Source: Candidatus Pacearchaeota archaeon | GTDB taxonomy: Archaea > Nanobdellota > Nanobdellia > Pacearchaeales > GW2011-AR1 | DNA: 14,527 nucleotides | Direction: 5' to 3' | Assembly (NCBI GenBank): GCA_002686355.1 | Contig: NZBV01000009.1 | Location: 1-14,527, forward strand | Shown here: piece by piece, positions 1-7,941 of the stretch | How the letters are laid out: the number at the start of each line of letters is the position of its first letter | Position numbering within the stretch: the first letter of the stretch is position 1 | The notes under the pieces: model-generated | The model's input: the letters and a program-made list of their open reading frames with translations, nothing else | Databases searched by the model: none | Told to the model about the DNA's origin: nothing | Translations under genes and position numbers: made by a program

Positions 1-2063
1 GAAGAACTTCCTCGCCCTTCTGTCGCACTTCTCAAGTCATTTGACCACCCAAGCATTTCAGCAACAGGTATCCGCGCCTTTATCTTCACAACACCGTCCT
101 CCTGTTCTATGTCAAGTGTTTGCCCTCTCTTGCTTCCAACAAGTTTTGTAATTGTTCCCATAAATTTTTCAGGAACTTCAATAATATGAATCTGCAACGG
201 CTCAAGCAAGGAAGAATCTGCTTTTTTCATTGCACCTTTGATAGCCTCCCTGACAGCAGGATAAACTTGCGCAGGCCCACGATGAATTGCATCTTCATGC
301 AACCGAATGTCCATCAATGAAATCTTCATCTTCATACAAGGCTCCCGAGCCAATGGTCCCTGGTCAATAACCATTTCAAAAGCATCAAGAATCATCTCAA
401 TAACTTCTTGCATATGAACTTCCCCTCGAGTCTCATCCATAAAAACATTCCCCTTGTAAACATCTTTCAAATTCCTTGAAGTGTCTCCACTCCAGCCAAG
501 GTTCAAAAGTGTCTCCCCAATTTCCTTGTTCTTTTTTTTCAATCTTCCCTCAGGAACATCTCCGTTCCGAATTGCCTCATAAATATTTTCTTCAAGTGGT
601 TCAACCATCATATAAAAACTATTATGTTTGTTAGGACTCCGGCCTTCAACAGCATTAGATTCTTTGCCAACAGTTTCACGATAAACAACAATTGGTGCAG
701 AAGTTTTAACATCAAGCCCTTTCTCTGTCTTGATTCTATTTTCAATAATTTCAAGGTGTAACTCCCCCATTCCAGACATCAGGCTTTCACCTGTCTGTTC
801 GTTAATTTCAATTCTTATAGACGGGTCTTCTTTACCAACCTGTTTCAAGATCTCAACTAGCTTCGGCAAGTCAGCAGCCTTCTTAGCTTCAATAGACTTT
901 GTAACAACAGGATCAAATAAATGTTTAATTGCTTCAAATACTTCCATTTCTTCTTCGCTGACTGTCTCGCCTGTAAAAACATCCCTCAATCCAACAACCC
1001 CAACAATATTCCCTGCATTAGCTTCGTCAACAATAACTCTTTGCGCACCTTTGTAAACTGAAACCTGTTGCACCCGCACATTTCTTTTTGCAAGATTCAT
1101 ATAAACTTCATCACCTTGTTTGATTGTCCCTGAAAACAGCCTCCCTGCAGCAACTTCTCCTGCATGTTTGTCCACAACAATTTTAATCGGCACAAAAACA
1201 GGAGGTCCCTTTGGGTCACAATTAATCAATGCCTTCCCAACTTTAGAATCAAGCTCTCCGCGCCAGATTTTTGGAATTCTGTATTTCTGAGCATAAACAG
1301 GATTAGGATGATGCTTAATGCACATCTCTAAAACAACCTCGTGAAGCGGAGCTTTTTTCGCAAGTTTTTTGTGATCATCATTTTCATAAGCATCAATAAC
1401 ATCCTTGAATGTAATCCCTTTCTCTTTCATGTAAGGAAAACTCAGCGCCCAGTTATGAAAAGCAGAACCAAATGCGACAGTTCCCTCTCCGACTCCAACC
1501 TTCCATTTTTCTTTGTAACCTTCTGGCGCAATATTTTTAATCAACTCATTAACATGGTCAATAATCCTAATGAATTTTTCCTGCATTGCTTCTGGAGTCA
1601 GCTTGACTTCTTTTATTAATCTGTCAACTTTATTAATGAATAAAACCGGCTTGACTAATTCTTTTAGTGCCTGACGAACAACAGTCTCTGTTTGTGGCAT
1701 TACACCTTCGACAGCACAGCAAAGAATAATGCATCCGTCAACCGCACGCATGGCTCTTGTGACATCTCCCCCAAAATCAACATGCCCTGGAGTGTCAATC
1801 AGATTAATAAGGTAATCACTTCCACCGACTTTGTGAATCATTGAAACAGATGCAGAATCGATTGTAATCCCCCGCGAAGTCTCGTCCTCATGAAAATCAA
1901 GTTTCAGTGCTTTTCCAGCTTCTTCTCCTGAGACCATTCCTGCACCAAAGAGCAGATTGTCAGAGAATGTCGTCTTTCCATGGTCAATATGCGCAGCAAT
2001 TGCTATATTTCGAATCTTGTCCTGCTGTTTCATTAATTTTACTACATCTTTATCAGTTGTCAT
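1..2063 (-). CDS. fusA: Translation elongation factor EF-2 (aEF-2), 3' end outside the window
   Basis: EF-2 is the GTPase that drives ribosomal translocation. I translated this frame by hand: it stays open for 687 codons from ATG 2063 to the window edge. Visible motifs are the P-loop AHIDHGKTT (residues 24-32), the switch I core RGITI (64-68), DTPGH (90-94) and NKVD (144-147). Domain IV carries DAIHRGPAQVYP, with the diphthamide-accepting His at codon 594 (282-284). The motif spacing gives no sign of a frameshift. Archaeal EF-2 is usually about 730 aa, so some 40-45 C-terminal residues are missing. The start is supported by the anti-SD match GGTGAT at 2070-2075, six bases upstream. This SD lies inside the end of the preceding small ORF, whose TAA is three bases before the ATG, so coupled translation is likely. 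It follows rps7 as in the conserved str order. Confidence 0.97.
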   Translation of the reverse strand, partial: MTTDKDVVKLMKQQDKIRNIAIAAHIDHGKTTFSDNLLFGAGMVSGEEAGKALKLDFHEDETSRGITIDSASVSMIHKVGGSDYLINLIDTPGHVDFGGDVTRAMRAVDGCIILCCAVEGVMPQTETVVRQALKELVKPVLFINKVDRLIKEVKLTPEAMQEKFIRIIDHVNELIKNIAPEGYKEKWKVGVGEGTVAFGSAFHNWALSFPYMKEKGITFKDVIDAYENDDHKKLAKKAPLHEVVLEMCIKHHPNPVYAQKYRIPKIWRGELDSKVGKALINCDPKGPPVFVPIKIVVDKHAGEVAAGRLFSGTIKQGDEVYMNLAKRNVRVQQVSVYKGAQRVIVDEANAGNIVGVVGLRDVFTGETVSEEEMEVFEAIKHLFDPVVTKSIEAKKAADLPKLVEILKQVGKEDPSIRIEINEQTGESLMSGMGELHLEIIENRIKTEKGLDVKTSAPIVVYRETVGKESNAVEGRSPNKHNSFYMMVEPLEENIYEAIRNGDVPEGRLKKKNKEIGETLLNLGWSGDTSRNLKDVYKGNVFMDETRGEVHMQEVIEMILDAFEMVIDQGPLAREPCMKMKISLMDIRLHEDAIHRGPAQVYPAVREAIKGAMKKADSSLLEPLQIHIIEVPEKFMGTITKLVGSKRGQTLDIEQEDGVVKIKARIPVAEMLGWSNDLRSATEGRGSS

Positions 2064-2066
2064 TTT

Positions 2067-2243
2067 TTAATCACCCACTTGATTTTTCTTATTAACGTTT
2101 AAATCATCATAACAAAAAAGAAATGGTTTATTGGCAGTTTCACCTTCTAAATAACACAATGATACTTGAGGAATACAAAATATTAATCTAGTTATATCTG
2201 ATTCAGAGGGACATACTCTTCTGGGTATTTCATAATTTTCCAT
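2067..2243 (-). CDS. Candidate 58 aa small protein directly upstream of fusA
   Basis: This ORF runs from ATG 2243 to TAA 2067-2069 and encodes 58 residues, beginning MENYEIPRRVCPSE and ending NKKNQVGD. It contains four cysteines (11, 23, 30, 44), and I recognise no family. Support comes from context. A TATA-like element lies at a suitable distance upstream, the stop is only three bases from the EF-2 start, and its last codons (GTG GGT GAT) contain the EF-2 Shine-Dalgarno sequence. It could be a real gene or a leader ORF that tunes EF-2 translation. The alternative is that it is a chance open frame in an untranslated leader, since the region is AT-rich and the ORF is short. Confidence 0.4.
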   Translation of the reverse strand: MENYEIPRRVCPSESDITRLIFCIPQVSLCYLEGETANKPFLFCYDDLNVNKKNQVGD

Positions 2244-2275
2244 TTTAAATCAGAATATTAATTAATTGGGAAAAT

Positions 2276-2286
2276 CTTTTTTAAAG
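2276..2286 (-). promoter_or_regulatory. TATA-like element for the orf58-fusA unit
   Basis: The minus strand reads CTTTAAAAAAG, preceded by an A/C-rich BRE-like stretch (CCAACAA). Its centre is about 38 bases upstream of ATG 2243, so a start site 25-26 bases downstream would give a leader of about 12 bases for orf58. It is less canonical than the TTTATAAA boxes elsewhere in the window. It implies that fusA can be transcribed separately from rps12-rps7. Confidence 0.4.
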
Positions 2287-2395
2287 TTGTTGGTTAGGTT
2301 TTGGCACATTACATTTGCGATTAATACGGGATTTGTTGAGGGATTAATCATCTTTAACAAAGAAATTTGCGCGACGCGATTTCGTGGCAACAATT

Positions 2396-2410
2396 GAAAA
2401 TAAGTAAAAA
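2396..2410 (-). terminator. Possible T-rich terminator after rps7
   Basis: Twelve bases beyond the rps7 stop the minus strand reads TTTTTACTTATTTTC, the kind of T-rich run at which archaeal RNA polymerase can terminate without a hairpin. The rest of the gap up to 2286 holds no gene I can support. It contains only an imperfect inverted repeat (GATTAAT/ATTAATC, near 2313-2349) with a long loop. Confidence 0.3.
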
Positions 2411-2422
2411 CACAAATAACCT

Positions 2423-3034
2423 TTACCGCGCACTATCAGCCTGAGCTTCTGCTTCTTTTTTCTTTTTTATTGCAAAGCTTTCACCATTTTTTTCAGAAGC
2501 CATTATAATTTCTTCAGCAAGTGCCTGCAAAATCGTTTTCTTTTTGTTAAATGCTTTATCAGATGCACCTTGCACAATCCATCTCAACGCGAGATTAACT
2601 CTTCGCAACGGCGACACATCAACTGCTTGGGGGTATCTCGCACCACCATATTCAATCACAGTAACTTCATCACGGGGCGCGACATTTTCAATTGCCTTAA
2701 CCAAAATCTGAACAGGATTTTTTTTAGTTCTATCTTCAATTAGCTTAAATGCCTCTAAAACAATTTTCATATTCTTTGAATATTTCCCAGTAGAAGTTCC
2801 AAACATAATTTTATGCTTCTTCCCCCTATGTCCTGCAGTTGCAACCCTATTCATCAGTCTCTCAACAATATTAACTTTCACCTGCCCAAATTTTTGAACA
2901 TTTCTTCCATAACTTTTTAGAACCAACCTTGGCTCAAGATTAATTACATTCTTCAAACTAGGGTCTTCTATCTCAATTTCTGACAAATCATACAAGTCAA
3001 ATATTTTAAATTGTGGGGTTGTTTTTTGTTCCAT
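2423..3034 (-). CDS. rps7: 30S ribosomal protein S7 (uS7)
   Basis: S7 nucleates assembly of the 30S head and lies near the E and P sites. The product is 203 aa with typical archaeal S7 sequence: the loop HRGKKHKIMFG, the helix LEAFKLIEDRTKKNPVQ, the conserved YGGARYPQAV and LRRVNLALRW, and a full C-terminus ending in DSAR. Length is in the family range (about 190-215). An in-frame TTG at 3055 would add seven residues inside rps12. I prefer ATG 3034 because it lies one base after the rps12 TAA (3036-3038), the same stop-N-start spacing seen at other junctions here. It is cotranscribed with rps12. Confidence 0.96.
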   Translation of the reverse strand: MEQKTTPQFKIFDLYDLSEIEIEDPSLKNVINLEPRLVLKSYGRNVQKFGQVKVNIVERLMNRVATAGHRGKKHKIMFGTSTGKYSKNMKIVLEAFKLIEDRTKKNPVQILVKAIENVAPRDEVTVIEYGGARYPQAVDVSPLRRVNLALRWIVQGASDKAFNKKKTILQALAEEIIMASEKNGESFAIKKKKEAEAQADSAR

Positions 3035-3035
3035 T

Positions 3036-3458
3036 TTATCTTCTTCCCTTCTCAATCTTGCCCTTGACTAATCTATGCAGGGGCTGGTCATTTACTTGGA
3101 TAACCTGCCACCGGATCCCACGAATGTCTCCTTTTGCCCTTCCCATTTTCCCCCCGATTCTTTCTATCATAACTTCATCGTGCTCGTCAATAAATTTCTG
3201 CGCAAGATTTCCAGGAATAAAGGCACCAACAGTCTTGCCGTTTTTCTTAAGCTGAACCTTACAGCACTTTCTCATTGCAGAATTTGGCTGCGCTGCCTCT
3301 TTCTGAAATTTTGAAATAACAATCCCTTTTGCTTGAGTTGCACCTTCGAGAGGATCCGATTTTGCAAACAAATCCAGAGTACTGGCTTTATACTTCCTGT
3401 CTTTCCACTTGAATTTTTTTCTCTTTTTGATTAATTTTCCAGCTGCTTTTAATCCCAT
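3036..3458 (-). CDS. rps12: 30S ribosomal protein S12 (uS12)
   Basis: S12 sits at the decoding centre and monitors codon-anticodon pairing. The 140 aa product has the archaeal/eukaryotic form: a basic N-terminus, the QPNSAMRKCCKVQL motif in the middle, GNLAQKFIDEHDEV, and a Lys/Arg-rich tail. The decoding-loop segment KKNGKTVGAFIPG is intact. It starts at ATG 3458, with no Shine-Dalgarno sequence. The TATA box centre is 26 bases upstream, so the mRNA is predicted to be leaderless. It begins a transcript that continues into rps7 one base after its stop. Confidence 0.97.
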   Translation of the reverse strand: MGLKAAGKLIKKRKKFKWKDRKYKASTLDLFAKSDPLEGATQAKGIVISKFQKEAAQPNSAMRKCCKVQLKKNGKTVGAFIPGNLAQKFIDEHDEVMIERIGGKMGRAKGDIRGIRWQVIQVNDQPLHRLVKGKIEKGRR

Positions 3459-3479
3459 ATTAAGTAAGAATTAAATTGG

Positions 3480-3487
3480 TTTATAAA
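3480..3487 (-). promoter_or_regulatory. TATA box of rps12 (leaderless geometry)
   Basis: The minus strand reads CTTTATAAACC, a near-ideal archaeal TATA box. The distance from its centre to the A of ATG 3458 is about 26 bases, the usual TATA-to-start-site spacing, so transcription should begin at or next to the start codon. No SD-like sequence precedes the ATG. Confidence 0.7.
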
Positions 3488-3488
3488 G

Positions 3489-3790
3489 TTTCTGAAAGAA
3501 AATTCATAGTGGAAGATTTTGATCTTTCTCTAAAAAACTTTATTTGCTTTCTGCTCGAAAAGATTTATAGATTAACAATCAGGAATTTGAAATTTTTTGT
3601 AGCGAATTGTTAGATAGAGCAAAGATTGAATATCAATGGGAATTCAATCAAGAGTCCTTGCCGAAAAGAGAATCTCCCCATTTTCTGACACAAATCTGCA
3701 TGTTTTTTTGTGGTGTGGCAGCTTATCTCACAACTTTCCTTTTGAATCTCCACAAGGTAGGACTAACAGCCAATTCTGTTTCTTAGTATT
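3489..3790. other. About 300 bp with no convincing gene, between orf51 and rps12
   Basis: Neither strand has a persuasive coding frame. A plus-strand ORF of 52 codons (3636-3794) would converge on orf51, but its composition is not protein-like. On the minus strand a short frame reads MQICVRKWGDSLFGKDS before a stop; it loosely resembles the start of AbrB/MazE-type DNA-binding proteins (…RKWGNSL…). Nearby frames give other short protein-like pieces, so a decayed gene is possible. A TATA-like plus-strand GATTTATAGATT lies near 3566-3577. The stretch is unusually long for this otherwise compact block. Confidence 0.4.
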
Positions 3791-3946
3791 TTAACCGAAC
3801 TTCCCTAATTGATAATGTAAACTCTTCATAGAAACCATCAGTTGCCAAAAAATTTCAATATCATCAGGGAAAGTTCTTAGAGGGTATTCTTTTTCTTTTG
3901 GAGTTCTTATAATAACTCTTTTACCATTGTTAAGAACATAACTCAT
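3791..3946 (-). CDS. 51 aa small protein of unknown function, coupled to nusA
   Basis: The ORF starts at ATG 3946, two bases after the nusA TGA (3949-3951), and ends with TAA 3791-3793. It begins MSYVLNNGKRVIIRTPKEKE and has a central FPDDIEIFWQLMVSMKSLH, which looks like a real fold: charged start, then an amphipathic helix with aromatic residues. I do not recognise the family. The tight spacing downstream of nusA indicates cotranscription and possible translational coupling. It is not rpl30e or rps10, the ribosomal genes that commonly occur in this block in other archaea. A short conserved partner of the KH protein is possible, but that is inference. Confidence 0.6.
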   Translation of the reverse strand: MSYVLNNGKRVIIRTPKEKEYPLRTFPDDIEIFWQLMVSMKSLHYQLGKFG

Positions 3947-3948
3947 TT

Positions 3949-4365
3949 TCAGATAATCCGAACATCTTTTCCAAAAAAATCTTTGACAATAACCTGCATT
4001 TCTTTTAATCTTCTTTTGTCTCTCCCGATTAAAGAAGCCTTGTTCTGCCGCATTGTATTAATTATAATTTCATCTCCATTGATGTTTGTTTCTTTTATCT
4101 TTATAGGATTAACAATGCTTTCAATAAAGTTTTTTGCATCCTGGATTCCCCGCGGTTTTGCAACAATCCGGATTTTTTTTCTAAGGACTTCCTTCATCTT
4201 CTGGACATTTTTTCCATTTTCTCCAACTGCTTTGTGCAACAAAGGGTAAGGGACACAAAAAATTAAAGTGTTATTATACTTAAAACAGAATCTTGTTTGA
4301 ACCTGCGTAATTTTTCCAAATAAATTTAGATGTCTTATATCTTGCATGTCAATAATCTTTACCAT
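3949..4365 (-). CDS. nusA: Archaeal NusA-like transcription factor (two KH domains)
   Basis: Archaeal NusA is a short RNA-binding protein consisting of only the paired KH domains of bacterial NusA; it is presumed to act on elongating RNA polymerase. The 138 aa product fits that size. KH1 carries VGENGKNVQKMKEVL (about 48-62) and KH2 carries IGRDKRRLKEMQ (about 113-124), each with the GxxG-type loop of KH folds. It follows rpoA after 83 bases. That spacer holds TATA-like elements (4439-4446 and CATTATAAGAGG near 4412-4422), so a promoter of its own is possible. ATG 4365 is chosen; an in-frame ATG at 4347 is an alternative. In many archaea rpl30e lies between rpoA2 and nusA; it is absent here. 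Confidence 0.9.
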   Translation of the reverse strand: MVKIIDMQDIRHLNLFGKITQVQTRFCFKYNNTLIFCVPYPLLHKAVGENGKNVQKMKEVLRKKIRIVAKPRGIQDAKNFIESIVNPIKIKETNINGDEIIINTMRQNKASLIGRDKRRLKEMQVIVKDFFGKDVRII

Positions 4366-4448
4366 TTTTAATCTGTCAAAAGAGTAATGGAAATCTTTGA
4401 TTCACTTCTTCCTCTTATAATGCTGTTAGAAAAAGTTGTTTTATAAAT

Positions 4449-7400
4449 TTATTTGTTCGCCTCTTCCACAACTTTCTTTTCTGCTGTCTTTTTTTCATCT
4501 TCTTTTTTTATCAGTGGCCCAATAACTTTTACAAGAAGCCCTGGCAATCCTGTTCCGATTGGAACTGGTTGATTAACAATTATATTCTCAATCACACTCG
4601 ACAATTCATCTTTCCCACCTTTCAGCGTCGCATTGACAAACTGTTTATCTGGAGTTTCAAAAGTCGCCCTTGCTAGAATAGAAGATTTCTGAGCAATAAT
4701 CCCCATCCTTGTAACTCCTTTAACTTCTCCAGTATTACACATTGCATCAGAAACGAGTTTCAGATGACGAATATCAATGTCCAATCCCTGTGATTTAAGG
4801 ACTTCCTTGATTTCATTCATTATTAGCTGTCGCGCCGCTTCAATTCCAAAAACACTCGCAACTTCATGCAAGTCATTTGAAACTAATTTATTTTTATTGA
4901 CATCTTTGAATTTCAACATCTCTTTTAAATTTGTTCCAAGTGTAAGAATGACATAATCTCTGTCCCTTTTAACAATTAAAATCTGCTTGACTCCTTTAAC
5001 TCCAGAAATTATTGTTCCTTTTAGCTTTTCCTTTAATTTGTAAATCTCTTTAAAATCATACTGAGTAGCATTAAGAATAATAGAGTTTGTTCCTTCCATT
5101 GCTTTGAACTTTAACTCATTCAATCGCTCAATAACAGTCTTTATTGAGACATGTGTCTGTCTCAGACCTTCTTTGTCTATTTTAATTTCAATTTTCTTAT
5201 TACTGAAATCAAGATTAATCTCAGCAGCAATTTCCTTCAGTGTGACCTCTTTTATTTTTTCTGCAAAGATCTTTGCATTTTTTTCATTATTATAATCCTT
5301 GTCAAGATAGATTTCCATTTTTGGAGATGAAGGTTTTTTCCTTGCGTCAAAAATTTCAATAAGTCGCGGAAGACCCATTGTAACTTGCATCTCTGCCACA
5401 CCTGCCATATGGAAAGTCCTCATGACCATTTGAGTTGACGGCTCTCCAAAAGATTGTGCCGTTACGATTCCAATTGCCTCCCCGGGTTCTATCTTTTCTT
5501 TCTTGTGAAGATTTGAAATCTCGAGACCATCATCACCATAAACATACTGGATGATATTATTATTACCATCACGCACAGTGCCGTCATATTCTATTCTCAA
5601 ATCCTGAAGAGCATTTGACAACCTCCTATATAAATATCCTGACTTTGGTGTTCTAAGTGCAGTGTCCATGAGTGAGTCTCTTCCTGCAATTGCACCAAAG
5701 AAAAATTCATCAGGTCTCAATCCCTTAATAAAAGGACTGTGAATAAATCCTCTCGCCCTCGGAGATAAATCGTCTTTTTCAAAAAATGGTAGGGTTCTCT
5801 CTGTATATCCAAAATCGATCCTTTTTCCCCCTAACTGTTGCTGACCAACACAACAAGCCATTTGAGTAATATTAAGGATGTTCCCTCCCCCACCTGATTT
5901 AATCATATGACTAACAGGATTAGTGTCAGGAAATTCTTTTTTAACAATTTCCCCGGTTTTAGTCCTGACTTCATTCAGCACTTTCAAGACTTTTATTTCC
6001 CTTGATTCTTCTTTTGTTTTGCCTGGAATAATCTCCAATGTGCCGTCGTCGAATGACTTTAAAATTCCCTCTGTCTTTTTCTCTGATTTTTTAATAATAT
6101 CATTCCCTGCTTCAATAACTTTTTCTTCCAAATCAAAATCTTCAACAGAAATAGTTATACCTCTGTGTGAGAGATAATTAGTCCCCAACTTGAATGCTTT
6201 TTTAATGACCTCAAACGCCCCTCTCTTTCCAACTATTTTATCCAGCTCTTTAATCAGGCCCCCTGCCCCTTTCCCAAGAACAGACTTGTCAATTTTTCCT
6301 TTAATAATTTCTCCATCTTTGATTCTTATTGAATCATTTGAAAAATTGACTTTTGGGAGAATCATTGAAAACAATTTTTTACCTTCAACACCTTTTTTTG
6401 GAATCTGTGTATCAATACCCACCTGATACAAAATTTGGTTTGCATAATCTTGGGAGAACTCATTTTCTCCAAACAAATATCCCCCTGTGATTGAATCCAC
6501 ATTGCACCCAATCAGATTTGTGTGGTTCTTTGGGGAAATCAGATTTCTTTTAACGTCCAAAAGAATTTTTGCTTCTGTTCTTGCCTCTTCTGTTTGAGGA
6601 GAATGGATGTTCATTTCATCTCCGTCAAAGTCAGCATTGTAAGGCATTGCTACAGCAGGATGTAATCTAAGTGTTCTACCAGGTAAAACTCTTACAAAAT
6701 GAGCCATCAGACTTCCTCTGTGCAGACTTGGGTGTCTATTAAAAAGGACAATATCTCCGTCCTGTAAATGCCTCTCGATTTTATAACCTGGAGCCAGTTC
6801 CTCAATAATCTCTTCTTTTAATTCAGGAGTTATCTTTTTCCTCTTCCCATCAGGCCTTATGATATAATTTGCACCAGGATATTCTTCTCCTCTTTCAATT
6901 AGTATCTCAACCTTCCTAATATTCAAGTCATTAACCATCTCTGCAACAGTAACTATCTTTGCAATCTCATAAGGAACACCTACCTCATTTAACTCAATAG
7001 AAGGATCTGGCGAGATAACTGTTCTTGCAGAATAATTCACTCTTTTACCAGCCAGGTTCTTTCGTATTCTCCCCTCTTTTCCCTTGATTCTCTCTGTGAT
7101 TGTCTTTAACGGCTGGCCACTTCGATGTCTTGCAGGAGGAATTCTTGCAACAGTATTGTCAAAGAAAGTCGTGATGTGAAAATGCAGCAAATCCCATAAG
7201 TCTTCAATAATGACCTCTGGCGCACCTGCATTAAGATTCTCCCATAGCCTTTGATTAGCACGAATAATATCTGAGAGTTTGTGTGTCAAATCATCTTCAC
7301 TTCTTTCACCTGATTCAAGGATGATACTTGGTCTTACTGTTACAGGTGGAACCAGCAGTGAAGTCAAAACAGACCATTCTGGTCTTGCAGTTTTTGGGTT

Positions 7401-7940
7401 GATTCCGATTTTCATTAACTCCTCATCAGGAATCTTAACCAGCATTTCCCTGATTTCTATTGGAAAAATTCTTGTTCTCTCTCTGTGGAAACTTGTAGGT
7501 TTGTCAAGCTTAATCTTTTTCTGTACTGATTCACAATGAGGACACTTCTTCGTGTCTTTCGCTTTCTTTGCTCTCTGGCTTGCAGTGTATTTGTCTAAAT
7601 TCTTGTCAGCAAGCATTAACTTACCACACTCCTGGCAAAAGCATCTAAGCCCCAATTCAATCAATGGAACGTACTTCAGATGAATAACTGGCCTTGCCAA
7701 ATCAATGCTTCCTGGATGACCAAGACATTCTTTGAGTCTTCCTCCGCAGGTCCTGCATCTTACCCCAGGGTCAATTGCCCCAAGCCGCAAATCCATCAAG
7801 CCCCCATCAACAGGGTATCCGTCAATATTATACAGTTCAGGTGTTACTACTTTTGCAACTGAAATTTTTTTTATCTGCTCAGGACTGAACAAGGCAAATT
7901 TTATTTCTTTAATTTTTTTACGAATTATTCTTCGTGGCAT
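4449..7940 (-). CDS. rpoA: DNA-directed RNA polymerase largest subunit, unsplit A'-A'' (Rpo1), shortened between bridge helix and trigger loop
   Basis: This catalytic subunit provides the Mg-binding loop and the moving parts of the active site. The product has 1163 aa. N-terminal zinc ligands are C62, C65, C72, H75 and C102, C105, C133, C136. The catalytic NADFDGD is at 435-441. The pore/funnel region is followed by the bridge helix around 744-783, then the conserved EYDGTVRDG…VYGDDG (784-805). The trigger loop TQMVMRTFHMAGV spans 836-848, with catalytic-type His844. The C-terminal clamp and jaw parts follow, including IRHLKLVSDAMCNTG. Most archaea encode A' and A'' as two genes; here one frame covers both. 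The segment between VYGDDG and IEPGEA is only about 12 residues (806-817), whereas the A' tail plus A'' head normally adds a much longer 'foot' segment. ATG 7940 lies one base after the preceding TAA. Confidence 0.97.
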   Translation of the reverse strand: MPRRIIRKKIKEIKFALFSPEQIKKISVAKVVTPELYNIDGYPVDGGLMDLRLGAIDPGVRCRTCGGRLKECLGHPGSIDLARPVIHLKYVPLIELGLRCFCQECGKLMLADKNLDKYTASQRAKKAKDTKKCPHCESVQKKIKLDKPTSFHRERTRIFPIEIREMLVKIPDEELMKIGINPKTARPEWSVLTSLLVPPVTVRPSIILESGERSEDDLTHKLSDIIRANQRLWENLNAGAPEVIIEDLWDLLHFHITTFFDNTVARIPPARHRSGQPLKTITERIKGKEGRIRKNLAGKRVNYSARTVISPDPSIELNEVGVPYEIAKIVTVAEMVNDLNIRKVEILIERGEEYPGANYIIRPDGKRKKITPELKEEIIEELAPGYKIERHLQDGDIVLFNRHPSLHRGSLMAHFVRVLPGRTLRLHPAVAMPYNADFDGDEMNIHSPQTEEARTEAKILLDVKRNLISPKNHTNLIGCNVDSITGGYLFGENEFSQDYANQILYQVGIDTQIPKKGVEGKKLFSMILPKVNFSNDSIRIKDGEIIKGKIDKSVLGKGAGGLIKELDKIVGKRGAFEVIKKAFKLGTNYLSHRGITISVEDFDLEEKVIEAGNDIIKKSEKKTEGILKSFDDGTLEIIPGKTKEESREIKVLKVLNEVRTKTGEIVKKEFPDTNPVSHMIKSGGGGNILNITQMACCVGQQQLGGKRIDFGYTERTLPFFEKDDLSPRARGFIHSPFIKGLRPDEFFFGAIAGRDSLMDTALRTPKSGYLYRRLSNALQDLRIEYDGTVRDGNNNIIQYVYGDDGLEISNLHKKEKIEPGEAIGIVTAQSFGEPSTQMVMRTFHMAGVAEMQVTMGLPRLIEIFDARKKPSSPKMEIYLDKDYNNEKNAKIFAEKIKEVTLKEIAAEINLDFSNKKIEIKIDKEGLRQTHVSIKTVIERLNELKFKAMEGTNSIILNATQYDFKEIYKLKEKLKGTIISGVKGVKQILIVKRDRDYVILTLGTNLKEMLKFKDVNKNKLVSNDLHEVASVFGIEAARQLIMNEIKEVLKSQGLDIDIRHLKLVSDAMCNTGEVKGVTRMGIIAQKSSILARATFETPDKQFVNATLKGGKDELSSVIENIIVNQPVPIGTGLPGLLVKVIGPLIKKEDEKKTAEKKVVEEANK

Positions 7941-7941
7941 T

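Noticed and set aside
730..1056. 108-codon plus-strand frame
   Set aside because: It lies wholly inside fusA on the opposite strand, where the EF-2 protein sequence is continuous and recognisable.
3013..3314. Two overlapping plus-strand frames of about 80 codons
   Set aside because: Antisense to rps12 and rps7, whose sequences are unmistakable.
3636..3794. 52-codon plus-strand frame in the gap before rps12
   Set aside because: It has a TATA-like element upstream, but the protein looks random, it overlaps the end of orf51, and nothing else supports it.
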